The notes: a model not told the origin generated them from the letters alone. A stretch of 64,000 nucleotides of DNA from Alishewanella tabrizica (GCF_014652375.1 NZ_BMYR01000013.1:1-64000); one strand, 5' to 3'; positions 51,172-62,029 are shown, counted from the stretch's first letter. Made by a program: numbers and translations.

Positions 51172-51480
51172 CTATAATTTTAAGACAGAATTTTCGTCAT
51201 ACGATACCCGAGAAGGCAGATAGGCATCGGCTTCCTCATCATTTAACCAGGTGCCACCATCTACCAGATAACGAAATTGAAATTCGCTGTCTTTAGGCAG
51301 GGTAATACTGGCACTAAAATCCCCGCTTTTACTCTTTTTCATCACCAGAGCGTGCGGATCCCAATTGTTAAATTCCCCTAACAAGGCAACCTCTGTCGCA
51401 GCTGGCAACGTTTCTGCTGTCAGTTTAAAGGTCACTTTGCAAGCGGGTTTGGTCTTCAAATACTGCTTACTAATGCTCAT
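51172..51480 (-). CDS. Stand-alone glycogen-binding (CBM48/isoamylase N-terminal-like) domain protein
   Basis: A 102-residue protein that is almost entirely one early-set beta-sandwich domain: VTFKLTAETL, ALLGEFNNWDPHALVMKK, then FQFRYLVDGGTWLNDEEADAY. The GEFNNWD and YLVDG motifs match AMPK/isoamylase-type glycogen-binding domains. No catalytic domain is attached and no glycogen genes are nearby, so it may be an adaptor. I chose the ATG with GGAG before it; the frame is open 18 codons upstream. Confidence 0.82.
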   Translation of the reverse strand: MSISKQYLKTKPACKVTFKLTAETLPAATEVALLGEFNNWDPHALVMKKSKSGDFSASITLPKDSEFQFRYLVDGGTWLNDEEADAYLPSRVSYDENSVLKL

Positions 51481-51879
51481 TGCTAACTCCTGTTGCGATA
51501 AAGGGGCAATACTCACGTTATCTATGAGTACCATATTACCCTAACCCAATATGAGCGCTTTGCCAATGGCTATTAAATAAGCATTCGTATGTGGTTATTC
51601 GAAGAAGTTTGTAACAAAGTATTTTTTGGCAAGACTATATCTCTGTAATCAATTTATTCGGATAGACGGGCATGAAAGGAAAACCTTGGCGTGTAAGCCT
51701 TGTGGCTACAGGTTTTTTGGTATCACGACATCGTTTTTACGGGTAAAAAAAGCAATCAATGTTAAGCATCGCCTAATGTTTTTGATACAAAGATTAACAG
51801 TGTATATGGTGCAGCTCGCTTTATCGTAAGTAGAATATATCGTAGAGCAATTTAAAAATTATTAAAGTAGGGCAATTTT
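51481..51879. other. Gene-free leader region before the RND operon
   Basis: About 400 bp, AT-rich. It holds a terminator-like structure at 51680-51718: outer stem AAAACCT/AGGTTTT, an inner AGCC/GGCT hairpin, then a T6 run. A 24-codon ORF at 51672-51746 (MKGKPWRVSLVATGFLV...) overlaps it. Longer frames here look like chance. The structure could attenuate transcription of the RND genes, but this is inference. Confidence 0.4.
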
Positions 51880-53094
51880 ATGGCGTCAACGTTTATTAAA
51901 GTCGGTGTACCTATTATTATTTTGGGTGCTGCAATCTTCGCGGCGGTGAGTTTAGGCGCTTTACGCAAGCCGCCAGCCAAAGTAGATGAGCAACGCTTAG
52001 CGTTATTGGTTAATGCTAAGGCGCTTCAAGCTGAAGATTTAACTTACCGCATTGCCTCTCAAGGCAATGTAACGCCAAAGTTGGAAACCACCTTAATTTC
52101 TGAAGTTAATGGCCGAATTGTTGCGGTATCCGAACAGTTTGTGGCCGGAGGTTTTTTCAAAAAAGGGGATCTACTGATTCAAGTTGAGCAATCAGACTAT
52201 TTAACCGGTGTAAAAGCTGCAGAAGCGGCTTTAGCAGGTGCCCGCGCCCAATTAGAAGAGGAAAAAGCGCGTGGCCGGGTCGCCGAAGCCGAGTGGCGTT
52301 CGTTTACCGAGGGTAATGCGCCGGCTTTGGGCTTACGGCGTCCGCAATTAGCCAGCGCGCTGGCCAATGTGCAATCGGCGGAAGCAGAAGTTGAGCGAGC
52401 CCGCCGTGATTTAGCGCGCACCGAAATTCGTGCACCTTACGATGGCATGGTTCGCAGCCGTAATGCTAACTTAGGGCAGTTTATTAGCCGTGGCAGTCAG
52501 CTGGGTATGATTAATGGCACTGAGTTAGCCGAAATTCGCTTGCCGTTAACCGATACCGATTTTGGATTTTTACCGCAAGGTTTATCGCGTGAACTCGCCA
52601 TACCGGTACGTTTAACGACTGTTGTCGGCGGTATGCCACAAGAATGGCAGGCGACTATCGTGCGCACCGAAGGCGTACTGGATGAGCGTAGTCGAGTGAT
52701 TTATGCCGTTGCTGAACTTATCGATCCCTATCAGCGTGAGCGCGCTGACGGCACACCATTGCAGTTTGGCCGTTTTGTTCAAGCCGAAATTACCGGCGCT
52801 GCGGCATCACAGATGATCCGTATTGCGCGACATTTATTGCGCCCAGGTAATCAATTGTTAGTGGTTGACGATCAAAACAATTTACAGTTCCGTACCGTCA
52901 CGGTGGCGCGTGCTGATGCCAATTATGCCTATATCAGTACTGGCTTTGCTGCTAAAGATCGCTTAGTGGTTTCTCCCGTAACGAATCCTTTAGCTGGCAC
53001 CTTGGTGCGAGTAGCGGGGGATGCCGAGCCTGAGCCACAAGACGACACCGCAGTGGCAGCGAAAACACCCGACGCAGAGACTGAGGCTAATTAA
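51880..53094 (+). CDS. RND efflux periplasmic adaptor (membrane fusion protein)
   Basis: A 404-residue HlyD/AcrA-type adaptor linking the inner-membrane pump to an outer-membrane channel. It has an N-terminal membrane anchor (IIILGAAIFAAVSLGAL), not a lipobox. A lipoyl-like half motif (ISEVNGRIVAVSEQFVAGG) follows, then an alpha-helical hairpin (about 110-170), the second lipoyl half with RTEIRAPYDGMVRSRNANLG, and a beta-barrel. It lies two bases before the pump gene, so the pair is one operon. No TolC-type gene is adjacent. Confidence 0.93.
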   Translation: MASTFIKVGVPIIILGAAIFAAVSLGALRKPPAKVDEQRLALLVNAKALQAEDLTYRIASQGNVTPKLETTLISEVNGRIVAVSEQFVAGGFFKKGDLLIQVEQSDYLTGVKAAEAALAGARAQLEEEKARGRVAEAEWRSFTEGNAPALGLRRPQLASALANVQSAEAEVERARRDLARTEIRAPYDGMVRSRNANLGQFISRGSQLGMINGTELAEIRLPLTDTDFGFLPQGLSRELAIPVRLTTVVGGMPQEWQATIVRTEGVLDERSRVIYAVAELIDPYQRERADGTPLQFGRFVQAEITGAAASQMIRIARHLLRPGNQLLVVDDQNNLQFRTVTVARADANYAYISTGFAAKDRLVVSPVTNPLAGTLVRVAGDAEPEPQDDTAVAAKTPDAETEAN

Positions 53095-53096
53095 TT

Positions 53097-56000
53097 ATGG
53101 ATACGAATAAAGGCATAATTGCGTGGTTTGCCCGCAACAGTGTGGCAGCAAACTTATTAATGATTATTTTATTGCTGGCTGGTGTTGGTGCCATCTTCAC
53201 GATTAAAAAGCAGGCGTTTCCAGAGATCCAACTTGAACAAGTCAATATTCGTGTGCCGTACTTAGGCGCAGCGCCACAAGAAGTTGAAAGCGGCGTTATT
53301 GATAAAATTGAAGAAAGTATCCGTGGGGTTAATGGCATTAAACGCATCCGCTCTACCGCAGTAGAAGGGATGGGAACGGTTATTGCAGAAATTGCCTCGG
53401 GTTATGATATTCAAGAGGTGATGGAAGAAATTAAAACGCAGGTCAATTCTATTTCAACTTTGCCAGAGCAAACTGAACGCCCTTTGGTATATCGCATTCG
53501 CTTTCAAAGCAATGTTATGTGGTTATCTTTGTATGGCGATGCGTCTGAGCACGCGTTAAAAGAGTTGGCAAAAACCATTCGTGATGAAGTGAAAAAGCAA
53601 CCTGGCGTGAGTAAAGTCGAGGTTGTGGCAGCCAGAAACTATGAAATTGCAGTAGAAATTCCGGAATCGCGTTTACGGGAATACAATTTAACCTTTGAGC
53701 AGGTCGTCAGTGCCATTCGGGGCAGTTCAGTTGATTTACCCGGTGGGGCCATTCGCTCAGAAAGCGGCAATATATTGCTGCGTACTAAAGGCCAAGCCTA
53801 TTATCAAAACGATTTTGATAATATTGTGCTGCTAAATTTTGATGATGGTACCAAGTTATTATTAAGTGACATTGCTACGGTGACTGATGGCTTTATTGAA
53901 CGTGCCAGTTTAGCCACATTTAATGGGCAAAACAGTGTATCGGTAAAAATTGATGCGGTTGGTGAGGACGACACTCTAAAAATTGCTGAAACCGTAAAAA
54001 ACTATGTAGAGAAAAAGCGCGCTGAATTACCGCCGAGTATTTCGTTAGATTATTGGGGTGATTCTAGTTATTACTTGCAAGGTCGCTTGGACTTAATGAC
54101 CGATAACTTACTGTATGGGGTTATTTTGGTGTTGTTAGCCTTAACCCTGTTTTTAGAATTCCGAATCGCTTTCTGGGTAATGGTGGGGATCCCCGTGTGT
54201 TTCCTCGGGGCATTGGCGATGTTGCCCTTACCGTTTTTTGATGTCTCTATCAATATGATCAGTCTGTTTGGCTTTATTTTAGTACTCGGTATTGTGGTCG
54301 ACGATGCCATTATTATCGGTGAAAGTGCCTACAGCGAAATTGAGAAACGCGGTAAATCAACGGAAGCCGTCATTGCCGGCGCGAAAAAAGTGGCTATGCC
54401 AGCCACCTTTGGGGTTCTTACTACTATTGCTGCTTTTGTGCCGATGTTATTGGTTGGCGGTGCGCAATCGGCAATATGGAGCTCAATCGCCTGGGTTGTT
54501 GTGCTGTGTTTAGTGTTTTCTATTATCGAATCGAAGCTCATTTTACCCGCGCATATTGCCAATATGGATACCAAACCTTGGGATCCTAATAAAGGCGGTA
54601 TTTATGCGTTGGGGCGCTTTGGCAGTAATACCTTAAAACGGATCCGCGAAGCAGTATCTCGCAGCTTAAACGGTTTTATTGAACGTCGTTATCGGCCATT
54701 AATTGAAAAATGTATTGAGTTTCGTTATGTCACGATGGCAGTCTTTTTTGCCTTACTGATTTTAATGTTTGGGGTGTTATCTGCTGGTTTTGTGCGCTGG
54801 GTGTTTTTCCCCGATATACCCAATGACTTTATGCAAGCTTCGGTGCAAATGGAAGAAGGGGCTTCGAACGAAGCCACGGTGTTAGCGATTAAAGAAATTG
54901 AAGCGGCCTTGATGCGGGTGGATCAACAATTATTGAGTGAAGGCGAAGATGTGGTGGTTAAGCATCGCTTGGTATTCCTCAATAGTGACACGGCTGGGCA
55001 AATTGTGGTTGAGCTGGATAAAAGCGAAGGTCGCGAAGTCGATAGCTTTGAGATTGGCCGCCGTTGGCGCGAGCAAATTCCGGAAATCCCGGGATTAAAA
55101 GCGTTCAAACTTAGTAATTCTGGTTTTGGTGCTGGAGCGGACATTGCGCTGCAGTTACGTGGCACTAATCTGGACAATCTACAAAAAGCCACTGAAACTT
55201 TAAAACAACGTTTAGCCGAATACGAAGGGGTTTTCGATATTGAAGACAACTTACTTGGGGGTAATGATGAGATTGTGCTCGCGCTAAAACCTGAAGCAAA
55301 ACTCTTAGGCATCACGCTTGCCGACTTGGCGCGCCAAGTGCGCTACGGTTTTTATGGTGCCGAGGCGCAGCGCATTCAGCGTGATGGCGAAGAGATAAAG
55401 GTGATGGTGCGTTATCCGCGTGACGAGCGACGCTCTGTTGGTGATTTAGAAAATATGCGTATTCGTACAGCAGATGGGGGTGAAGTCCCGTTTTCACAAA
55501 TTGCGACGTATACCATGCAACCGAGCTTTAGTGCCATCAATCGTGTCAATGGTGAACGTGCTGTAACCATAACGGCTGCAGCAGATAAAGCGAAAATAGA
55601 ACCCGGTAAGGTTGTTGCTGAAGTACGTAGAACGGTTATCAAAGAGCTAGAACAACAATATCCTGGCGTCACTGGTGAATTGGATGGAGCCAGTCAGGAT
55701 GAGGTTGATGCACAGGTTGACTTGATGATTGCCGCGGTCTTTGCCTTATTTAGTATCTATGCCTTAATGGCGATACCGTTAAAATCTTACTCACAACCGC
55801 TGATTATTATGAGTGTGATCCCGTTCGGTTTAATTGGTGCGGTAATTGGGCATATGTTGCTGGGGCTGAGCATGAGTATTATGTCAGTCTTTGGGCTCGT
55901 GGCGTTGGCAGGTGTTGTGGTAAACGATAGCTTGATTATGGTGGATTTTGTTAACCGCGCACGTGAGCAAGGTATTGCAATAAAACAAGCGGTGGTCGAG

Positions 56001-56261
56001 GCGGGTACGCAGCGTTTTCGGGCGATTTTGCTTACGTCTTTAACCACCTTTGTCGGGTTAGCCCCTATTGTGTTGGAGCGGAGTTTACAAGCGAAAATCG
56101 TGATCCCCATGGCTGTATCACTAGCTTTTGGTATTTTGTTTGCAACGGTAATTACGTTAGTGTTGATCCCAGCGTTATATGTGATGCTGGAAGATCTTAA
56201 ATCATTGTTCCGCGGGAAAAGCCGCGCTAAGCTAGCGAGTACCGATACCGTTCTAAAATAG
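53097..56261 (+). CDS. RND family efflux transporter permease
   Basis: A 1054-residue proton-driven inner-membrane pump of the AcrB/HAE1 superfamily, with 12 membrane helices and two large periplasmic loops (about 35-330 and 560-860). The proton-relay Asp pair is in helix 4 ([13 protein letters not shown]). The N-terminus [20 protein letters not shown], and the repeat-half sequence [20 protein letters not shown] in helix 10, are typical. The subtype is the common marine gammaproteobacterial two-gene adaptor/pump pair; substrates are unknown. It starts two bases after the adaptor stop. Confidence 0.95.
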   Translation: MDTNKGIIAWFARNSVAANLLMIILLLAGVGAIFTIKKQAFPEIQLEQVNIRVPYLGAAPQEVESGVIDKIEESIRGVNGIKRIRSTAVEGMGTVIAEIASGYDIQEVMEEIKTQVNSISTLPEQTERPLVYRIRFQSNVMWLSLYGDASEHALKELAKTIRDEVKKQPGVSKVEVVAARNYEIAVEIPESRLREYNLTFEQVVSAIRGSSVDLPGGAIRSESGNILLRTKGQAYYQNDFDNIVLLNFDDGTKLLLSDIATVTDGFIERASLATFNGQNSVSVKIDAVGEDDTLKIAETVKNYVEKKRAELPPSISLDYWGDSSYYLQGRLDLMTDNLLYGVILVLLALTLFLEFRIAFWVMVGIPVCFLGALAMLPLPFFDVSINMISLFGFILVLGIVVDDAIIIGESAYSEIEKRGKSTEAVIAGAKKVAMPATFGVLTTIAAFVPMLLVGGAQSAIWSSIAWVVVLCLVFSIIESKLILPAHIANMDTKPWDPNKGGIYALGRFGSNTLKRIREAVSRSLNGFIERRYRPLIEKCIEFRYVTMAVFFALLILMFGVLSAGFVRWVFFPDIPNDFMQASVQMEEGASNEATVLAIKEIEAALMRVDQQLLSEGEDVVVKHRLVFLNSDTAGQIVVELDKSEGREVDSFEIGRRWREQIPEIPGLKAFKLSNSGFGAGADIALQLRGTNLDNLQKATETLKQRLAEYEGVFDIEDNLLGGNDEIVLALKPEAKLLGITLADLARQVRYGFYGAEAQRIQRDGEEIKVMVRYPRDERRSVGDLENMRIRTADGGEVPFSQIATYTMQPSFSAINRVNGERAVTITAAADKAKIEPGKVVAEVRRTVIKELEQQYPGVTGELDGASQDEVDAQVDLMIAAVFALFSIYALMAIPLKSYSQPLIIMSVIPFGLIGAVIGHMLLGLSMSIMSVFGLVALAGVVVNDSLIMVDFVNRAREQGIAIKQAVVEAGTQRFRAILLTSLTTFVGLAPIVLERSLQAKIVIPMAVSLAFGILFATVITLVLIPALYVMLEDLKSLFRGKSRAKLASTDTVLK

Positions 56262-56268
56262 GCTCTTA

Positions 56269-57891
56269 ATGACCCTATGGCAATTTCTAACAGCGGCAAT
56301 GCCGCTGTTCAGCGTGTTTATTTTGTTGGTGTTATGTCGCCTGCCGGCGCGGCAGGCGATGCCGCTTAGTCTTTTATGCAGCAGTGTTTTGGCCTATTGG
56401 GTATGGCAAATGCCAATATTGCAGTTAAGTGCTGCGCTGCTAGAAGGGCTGATCATTGCCGCCACCATTCTTTGGATTATTTTTGGCGCCATAGTGTTGT
56501 TAAAGGTGCTTACCCTAAGCGGTGCTATGGCGGTGATTAAAGCCGGCTTTAGTCAACTCTCTGCCGACAAGCGGGTGCAATTGGTGATTATTGGCTGGCT
56601 GTTTGTCGGCTTTCTAGAAGGCGCCGCCGGCTTTGGAACACCCGCCGCGATTGCCGCTCCCTTATTAGTCGCGTTAGGTTTTAGTCCACTCGCCGCCGTG
56701 GTCTTGGCCTTAGTGGCTGATTCGGCAGCTGTCTCGTTTGGTGCTGTTGGCACGCCCGTATTGGTTGGTTTAGCACAAGGCGTGCCTGGTGTTACTTCTG
56801 CTGAGTTACACCAGATTGCTTTAACGGCCATCGGTATTGATATTTTTGTCGCCTCTTGGTTACCGTTAATTTTAGTATTGATGTATAGCCGCTTTTTTAG
56901 TGAACAGGCCAATTGGCGCTATGGTTTAGCGGCCGCCCCGTTTGCGTTGCTGTCTGGATTAGCGTTTACGCTACCGGCCTATGGCGTTACTTGGTGGCTG
57001 GGGCCTGAATTCCCGTCCGTATTGGGCGCCCTGCTTGGATTAGCCATCACGTGTAGTGCAGCACATTTTAATTTTTTAACACCAAGATCTACACTTACCC
57101 CAGATAATGCGCTTGCGACATCGTTACACCTTGCAAAAAATGATATGCCAATAGCCGCAAGTCCCCAGATTAACCGCATTCCACTTTGGCAAGCATGGCT
57201 GCCTTATGTCGCAGTGGCGTTGCTTTTAGTGCTAACGCGAGTGACAACATTGCCGTTAAAAGCGTGGTTACAGAGCATGAATTGGCAATGGCAAGGCATC
57301 TTGGGTACTGATATTAGCGTGAGTGTGGCGCCTTTATACTTGCCAGGCTCAGTATTTATGCTGGTTGCACTTGCTGCCGCCTGGGGTTTTCGGCTTTCTG
57401 CGGTTAATGTCGGTAAAGCCTTTATGCAAAGTGGCAATATGCTGTTGCCATCGTGTATTGCCTTGGCTGCTGCTGTACCGATGGTGCGTATTTTTCTCCA
57501 TTCAGATGTTAATGCGTTAGCGTTACCCGCAATGCCAATTGCTCTGGCAGCTGTGGCGGCGCAATATTTGAGTGATTATTGGTTGGCATTTGCGCCTTTA
57601 GTCGGTGCGCTTGGTTCTTTTATAGCGGGTTCAGCAACGTTTTCTAATCTTATGTTTGGCAGTTTTCAACAAGCCATGGCACTGCAAGCAGAATTGCCAC
57701 AAACCTTAGTGCTGGCGCTCCAAATGCTGGGGGCAAATGCGGGAAATATGATTTGTGTGGTGAACGTGGTAGCCGCAGCCAGTGTTGTAAACCTAAATGG
57801 TCGTGAAGGTGAGATTATTCGCTATACGCTTTGGCCAATGTTATTTTATTGCAGTGGCGCGGCGCTGGTGGCTTTTTGGTTTTTCAGCTAA
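56269..57891 (+). CDS. lctP: L-lactate permease family transporter
   Basis: A 540-residue inner-membrane transporter with about 13 helices, of the LctP family (lactate or glycolate with H+). Motifs include [20 protein letters not shown] and [18 protein letters not shown], and the C-terminal [20 protein letters not shown], all family-typical. It starts seven bases after the RND pump gene, so it is likely cotranscribed although functionally unrelated. No lactate dehydrogenase genes (lldD, dld, lldEFG) are in the window. Confidence 0.9.
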   Translation: MTLWQFLTAAMPLFSVFILLVLCRLPARQAMPLSLLCSSVLAYWVWQMPILQLSAALLEGLIIAATILWIIFGAIVLLKVLTLSGAMAVIKAGFSQLSADKRVQLVIIGWLFVGFLEGAAGFGTPAAIAAPLLVALGFSPLAAVVLALVADSAAVSFGAVGTPVLVGLAQGVPGVTSAELHQIALTAIGIDIFVASWLPLILVLMYSRFFSEQANWRYGLAAAPFALLSGLAFTLPAYGVTWWLGPEFPSVLGALLGLAITCSAAHFNFLTPRSTLTPDNALATSLHLAKNDMPIAASPQINRIPLWQAWLPYVAVALLLVLTRVTTLPLKAWLQSMNWQWQGILGTDISVSVAPLYLPGSVFMLVALAAAWGFRLSAVNVGKAFMQSGNMLLPSCIALAAAVPMVRIFLHSDVNALALPAMPIALAAVAAQYLSDYWLAFAPLVGALGSFIAGSATFSNLMFGSFQQAMALQAELPQTLVLALQMLGANAGNMICVVNVVAAASVVNLNGREGEIIRYTLWPMLFYCSGAALVAFWFFS

Positions 57892-57916
57892 GCTTTGAAA
57901 AAACAGTGAGTTCACT

Positions 57917-58177
57917 ATGAAAATTATTTTTCGCGCTAATGATATTCTTGAAGCCCACATTGTTGCTGGTATGTTGAACAGCCAAGGCGTAGAAACCTAT
58001 GTGGGCGGGCATTACTTGCAAGGGGCCGTGGGCGATTTATCTGCCATGGGATTTGCCAATGTGTTTGTTGCGGATGAGTTTGGTGCGTTAGCTGAGCAAT
58101 TGTTAGAGGCGTATCAGCAAGCGGAATTTATTGATTTTCCACTTGCTGATGAGGAAGGACTTGCTCCTGCTGGCTAA
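57917..58177 (+). CDS. DUF2007 domain protein
   Basis: An 86-residue protein, the usual size for DUF2007 (putative signal-transducing family). MKIIFRANDILEAHIVAGMLNS and the following GVETYVGG match the family pattern of a short alpha/beta fold that may bind another protein. It has no signal peptide. It follows the lactate permease by 25 bp. Function unknown. Confidence 0.85.
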   Translation: MKIIFRANDILEAHIVAGMLNSQGVETYVGGHYLQGAVGDLSAMGFANVFVADEFGALAEQLLEAYQQAEFIDFPLADEEGLAPAG

Positions 58178-58218
58178 GGCAGTGCAATGGAATGCAATGG
58201 CATAGTAGCGTTTTCTGC

Positions 58219-58265
58219 GAGTGCGGTTACGCTAAGACCGCAGGATAGGTTTTAGCGTAACACTC
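58219..58265. terminator. Long imperfect inverted repeat between the DUF2007 gene and sdaA
   Basis: GAGTGCGGTTACGCTAAGACC pairs with a downstream GGTTTTAGCGTAACACTC, with one mismatch or wobble and a two-base bulge. It lies in the gap of convergent genes. The T-run is weak, so termination is a guess. Confidence 0.45.
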
Positions 58266-58291
58266 GGTGTTAGCCTAATACTAAAAGAGCA

Positions 58292-59674
58292 TTAACACTC
58301 AATAATATTGACCGCCAAACCACCGCGTGACGTTTCCTTATACTTTGTTTGCATATCCTTGCCCGTATCCCACATGGTTTTGATGACTTTATCTAAAGAC
58401 ACCTTTTGATCACCGCTGCCACGCAGCGCTAATCGGGAAGCATTAATGGCTTTAATTGAACCCATTGCATTGCGTTCAATACAGGGCACTTGCACCAAGC
58501 CACCAACAGGATCACAGGTTAAACCTAAGTTGTGTTCCATGCCAATTTCAGCGGCATTTTCGACATGTTGCGGGCTGCCGCCTAAAATTTCAGTTAAGGC
58601 CGCTGCGGCCATAGAACACGCCACACCCACTTCACCTTGGCAGCCTACTTCTGCACCAGAAATAGACGCATTTTTTTTGTATAAAATACCGATGGCAGCG
58701 CCGGCTAATAAATACCGTGCGGCAATTTCAGGTGTAACAGGTTGGATAAATTTGTCGTAATACATTAATACGGCAGGAATAATACCCGCAGCGCCATTGG
58801 TCGGTGCTGTAACCACACGTCCACCAGCGGCATTTTCTTCATTAACCGCTAAGGCAAACAAATTAACCCAATCCATCACCTGGAGTGGATCTGAACTTTT
58901 TTCAGAAATGAGTTTTTTATACAGGGCAGGCGCGCGGCGACGCACTTTTAAGCCGCCGGGTAAAATACCTTCGGTGCGAATACCACGCTCAATGCAGGCA
59001 CGCATCGTTAACCAAATATTATTGAGCTCGCTTTCAATTTGTGTGCTGCTACGTAACACTTTCTCATTTTCCAGCATCAGCCCAGAGATGGATAAACCAT
59101 GCTCTTTACACAATGCGAGCAATTGCGCACCGGATTCAAAAGGAAACGGCGGAGGGTTATTCGCCGCAAATTGGCTGGCTGCCTCTTTTTCTTTGGCAAA
59201 GTCTTCGGCTTTTACAATAAAGCCGCCGCCAATGGAAAAGTAAACCTCGCTCAGTAACACATTTTTCTCAGCATCAAAGGCAATCAGTTCCATGCCATTG
59301 GAATGCTCTTTTAAGGTTTTACGGCGATGAAAGACGATAGCGCCGTCTCGTGCAAAACTGACGGCTTGTTGCTGCGCTAATTGCAGGCGTTGGCTTTCAT
59401 GAACTTGTTTTAAAATGCCGTCAACGGCATCAGGATCAATGGTTTCAGGTAAGTACCCCGACAGCCCCAGAATGACGGCTTTTCCGGTACCATGGCCAAC
59501 ACCGGTTTGCCCTAAGGAGCCAAAGAGTTCTACTTTTACGCTGGCTACATTTGCCAATACGTTGTTGTGTTGTAATTGTTCAGTAAATTTTTTGGCCGCC
59601 CGCATGGGGCCGACGGTATGCGAGCTGGAAGGCCCGATGCCAATACTAAACATGTCAAATGCACTGATAATCAT
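58292..59674 (-). CDS. sdaA: L-serine ammonia-lyase, single-chain iron-sulfur type
   Basis: Deaminates L-serine to pyruvate with an oxygen-sensitive [4Fe-4S] cluster. It has 460 residues: beta domain at the N-terminus ([21 protein letters not shown]) and alpha domain at the C-terminus. Cluster Cys are likely those in [20 protein letters not shown] and VPCIERNA. The protein ends in the tail Cys (IIEC) that plugs the active site in this family. The pabB-nudL-sdaA order matches E. coli. A 257-bp gap with no visible gene separates it from nudL. Confidence 0.96.
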   Translation of the reverse strand: MIISAFDMFSIGIGPSSSHTVGPMRAAKKFTEQLQHNNVLANVASVKVELFGSLGQTGVGHGTGKAVILGLSGYLPETIDPDAVDGILKQVHESQRLQLAQQQAVSFARDGAIVFHRRKTLKEHSNGMELIAFDAEKNVLLSEVYFSIGGGFIVKAEDFAKEKEAASQFAANNPPPFPFESGAQLLALCKEHGLSISGLMLENEKVLRSSTQIESELNNIWLTMRACIERGIRTEGILPGGLKVRRRAPALYKKLISEKSSDPLQVMDWVNLFALAVNEENAAGGRVVTAPTNGAAGIIPAVLMYYDKFIQPVTPEIAARYLLAGAAIGILYKKNASISGAEVGCQGEVGVACSMAAAALTEILGGSPQHVENAAEIGMEHNLGLTCDPVGGLVQVPCIERNAMGSIKAINASRLALRGSGDQKVSLDKVIKTMWDTGKDMQTKYKETSRGGLAVNIIEC

Positions 59675-59931
59675 AATAATGTGGCTTCTGTATTGTTATT
59701 GTATCGCTGTTGTTTTGAGTGGCTTTGCGCGTTTTGCCGTTTAGGGACATATCCTTTACCAGACTATGCTAAGCCTTTGTTATTTTGTAGGGTGTTAATG
59801 GCCGATATTGTAGCGTATGGCAAGATTTACTGTAAGCAGGCTAGAAAGCCAATTGCCATGAAGGGCAAGACATTACCTTGTTTTTTTAGTGGTTGTGTTA
59901 ACAAAAGTTTACGGAAGGTCTTTTTGAATAA

Positions 59932-60501
59932 TCAGGCAATTTGGCACATTAATTGGTCGATAATGGCAGCAGTCGCCCCCCAAATCATTTTATCTTGATA
60001 GGGCATAAAGTGCAGTTGGCGTGGCATGCCTTTCCAAGGTAACGATAATTGATGGCGATTGTCGGGAGATAAAAAAAACGTGAGAGGTACCGTAAACACG
60101 GCGCTAACTTCTTGGGGATCAATAATAATTGTAGCAGATGCGGGCAGTAAGCCAACCCATGGACTGATAGTAAAACCGGTAAGGGTGTTGTATGCGTGCA
60201 ATTGACCAAGCAGTTCAACCGTGTTTGCATTCACCCCAATTTCCTCTTCCGTTTCCCGTAACGCGGCGGCGGCCGGGGTTTCATTACCCTCAATTTTGCC
60301 GCCCGGAAAGCTAATTTGCCCAGGATGATGCTGTAAATGTAATGCGCGCTGGGTAAATAGTACGCGAAGGTGATCACCATAATCGACAATAGGCACTAAC
60401 ACGGCACTTTGCCGTGGCCTCATACCAGGCGGTAAATGGATAACGGTCGCCGGCGTAATAGGCTGTAATAAAAAACGGCTTTTAAACTGGCTGGCTTGCA
60501 T
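59932..60501 (-). CDS. nudL: CoA pyrophosphatase NudL (NUDIX)
   Basis: A 189-residue NUDIX hydrolase predicted to cleave CoA and its derivatives into phosphopantetheine and 3',5'-ADP. It carries the CoA-family signature FTQRALHLQHHPGQISFPGG just before the NUDIX box GGKIEGNETPAAAALRETEE (continuing EIG). The order pabB, nudL, sdaA supports the symbol. The upstream gap to pabB contains a degenerate 15-bp tandem repeat. Confidence 0.93.
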   Translation of the reverse strand: MQASQFKSRFLLQPITPATVIHLPPGMRPRQSAVLVPIVDYGDHLRVLFTQRALHLQHHPGQISFPGGKIEGNETPAAAALRETEEEIGVNANTVELLGQLHAYNTLTGFTISPWVGLLPASATIIIDPQEVSAVFTVPLTFFLSPDNRHQLSLPWKGMPRQLHFMPYQDKMIWGATAAIIDQLMCQIA

Positions 60502-60527
60502 CGCGCTTTGTGTACTCTATGTTGAAG

Positions 60528-60632
60528 TAAATACCATTGATAAATATAACAGTGATGTAAATACCAGCTACCTAAATACCAGTTACTAAAATACTCGTTA
60601 ATTAAATAATATTAAAGTAAACATCAGTTAGG
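60528..60632. repeat. Degenerate 15-bp tandem repeat, about seven units
   Basis: Units start every 15 bp from 60528 to 60618. The consensus is TAAATACCAGTTA plus two variable bases. The units at 60558 and 60573 are nearly identical; those at 60528, 60588, 60603 and 60618 differ at a few positions, and 60543 is the most diverged. The array fills most of the 151-bp nudL-pabB gap. Confidence 0.7.
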
Positions 60633-60652
60633 CAAACAATCTGTTGTCCTTT

Positions 60653-62029
60653 TTACGTTGCTGACAGAACCGGTAAAATTTTTGCGACTTTATCCAGGGT
60701 TTCTTGATACTCACTGCGCGCATCCGAATCAGCAACGACACCGCCGCCAGCCCAACAATATATATGTTGTTCTTCGCAGACTAAGGTACGAATGGTGATA
60801 TTCGTATCCATATCGCCTTTACTATTAATATACCCGATAGCACCACAATATACATGGCGCCGATGCGGCTCAAGCTGCTCAATGATCTGCATGGCGCTGA
60901 TTTTGGGCGCCCCCGTAATAGAGCCACCAGGGAAAGCGCCACGCAGTAAATCACAGGCGCGATAAGGTGCCGCCAAGGTTCCCGTGATCGTGCTGACCAA
61001 ATGATGCACCGCTGGAAAGCTTTCTATGGCAAATAATGCCGGTACTTTTACCGAACCGGGTTCACTCACTTTACCAATGTCGTTGCGGAGTAAGTCAACA
61101 ATCATGACATTTTCGGCACGATCTTTATCCGACAACTGTAAAGCATCCGCTTCGGCTTGATCGGTAGCCGGGCACGTGCCTCGGGGTTTAGTACCTTTGA
61201 TTGGTTTAGTTTCAATGGCGCCCGCGTGTAACTGTAAAAAACGTTCTGGCGAAATGCTGATCACCGCTGCGTGTGGCAGGCGGATAAACGCCGAAAAAGG
61301 TGCCGTATTTTTTTCTCGAAGAAGCCGATAAGCATGCCATTCATCACCTGCATACTTTGCATGAAAACGCTGTGCTAAATTAATTTGATAGCAATTACCG
61401 CTTTTAAGCTCAGCTTGTACCCGATCAAATTTTTCATGGTATTCTGCTTGGCTCATATTCGCTTGCCACGCAGAGGTGAGGGTAAATGGCTGCATGCTGG
61501 GCGCATTAGGGCTTAAACGCTGTTGCAACTTGTACCAGTTTTGCTCAGCGTGACCACTATAATCACTAAACCAAAGCTGTTTTGTGTGCTGATCAAAAAT
61601 CAGTGCCCATTGGTATAAACCAACCGCCATATCAGGCAGTTTTAATTCGGCTTTGGCAATAGAAGGCATTTTTTCAATATAACGCCCCAAATCATACCCA
61701 AAATAACCTAAGGCCCCGCCACAAAACGGTAAAAAACTTTCACTGACCTTGGGGAAATAGCGCTTTAGCGCACAGTCTAATACCTTAAAGGGATCAAGTG
61801 TGTAATGATGACTACCGTGTTCATCCGTGAGAGTGGTCGTGCCATGTTGGCTAACTAAGGTTACCGCAGGTTCTGCCACCATAATTTGATAGCGACTGTT
61901 AGGATGATTGGCCTCGGCTGAGTCAAGCAACATGGACCACGGCTGAGCTGCAAATTGCTCAAACAGCTCCAGTAAAGAGAAAGCCTGCTCAGGTTGGTTT
62001 TTTGCGTCGTAAATTAGGTACTGCTGCAT
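60653..62029 (-). CDS. pabB: Aminodeoxychorismate synthase component I
   Basis: Converts chorismate with ammonia (from PabA) to 4-amino-4-deoxychorismate for folate synthesis. It has 458 residues. The chorismate-binding domain (about 190-455) shows ETKPIKGTKPRG, whose Lys is the PabB nucleophile distinguishing it from TrpE. It also shows DLLRNDIGKVSEPGSVKV and FPGGSITGAPKISAM. The start MQQYLIYDAKNQPEQ is plausible. It is divergent from fumarase and heads the pabB-nudL-sdaA run. Confidence 0.95.
   Translation of the reverse strand: MQQYLIYDAKNQPEQAFSLLELFEQFAAQPWSMLLDSAEANHPNSRYQIMVAEPAVTLVSQHGTTTLTDEHGSHHYTLDPFKVLDCALKRYFPKVSESFLPFCGGALGYFGYDLGRYIEKMPSIAKAELKLPDMAVGLYQWALIFDQHTKQLWFSDYSGHAEQNWYKLQQRLSPNAPSMQPFTLTSAWQANMSQAEYHEKFDRVQAELKSGNCYQINLAQRFHAKYAGDEWHAYRLLREKNTAPFSAFIRLPHAAVISISPERFLQLHAGAIETKPIKGTKPRGTCPATDQAEADALQLSDKDRAENVMIVDLLRNDIGKVSEPGSVKVPALFAIESFPAVHHLVSTITGTLAAPYRACDLLRGAFPGGSITGAPKISAMQIIEQLEPHRRHVYCGAIGYINSKGDMDTNITIRTLVCEEQHIYCWAGGGVVADSDARSEYQETLDKVAKILPVLSAT

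Noticed and set aside
51626..51829. 67-codon ORF in the RND leader with a CxxC
   Set aside because: No recognisable family, no ribosome site, and it overlaps the terminator-like structure; probably chance.
55787..56299. 170-codon minus-strand frame antisense to the end of the RND permease
   Set aside because: Low-complexity Ile/Thr/Ser/Lys shadow sequence; the RND pump reading is unambiguous.
59675..59931. 257-bp gap between nudL and sdaA searched for a small gene or RNA
   Set aside because: Open frames here are continuations of shadows from sdaA; I saw no tRNA, strong hairpin with T-run, or promoter worth reporting.
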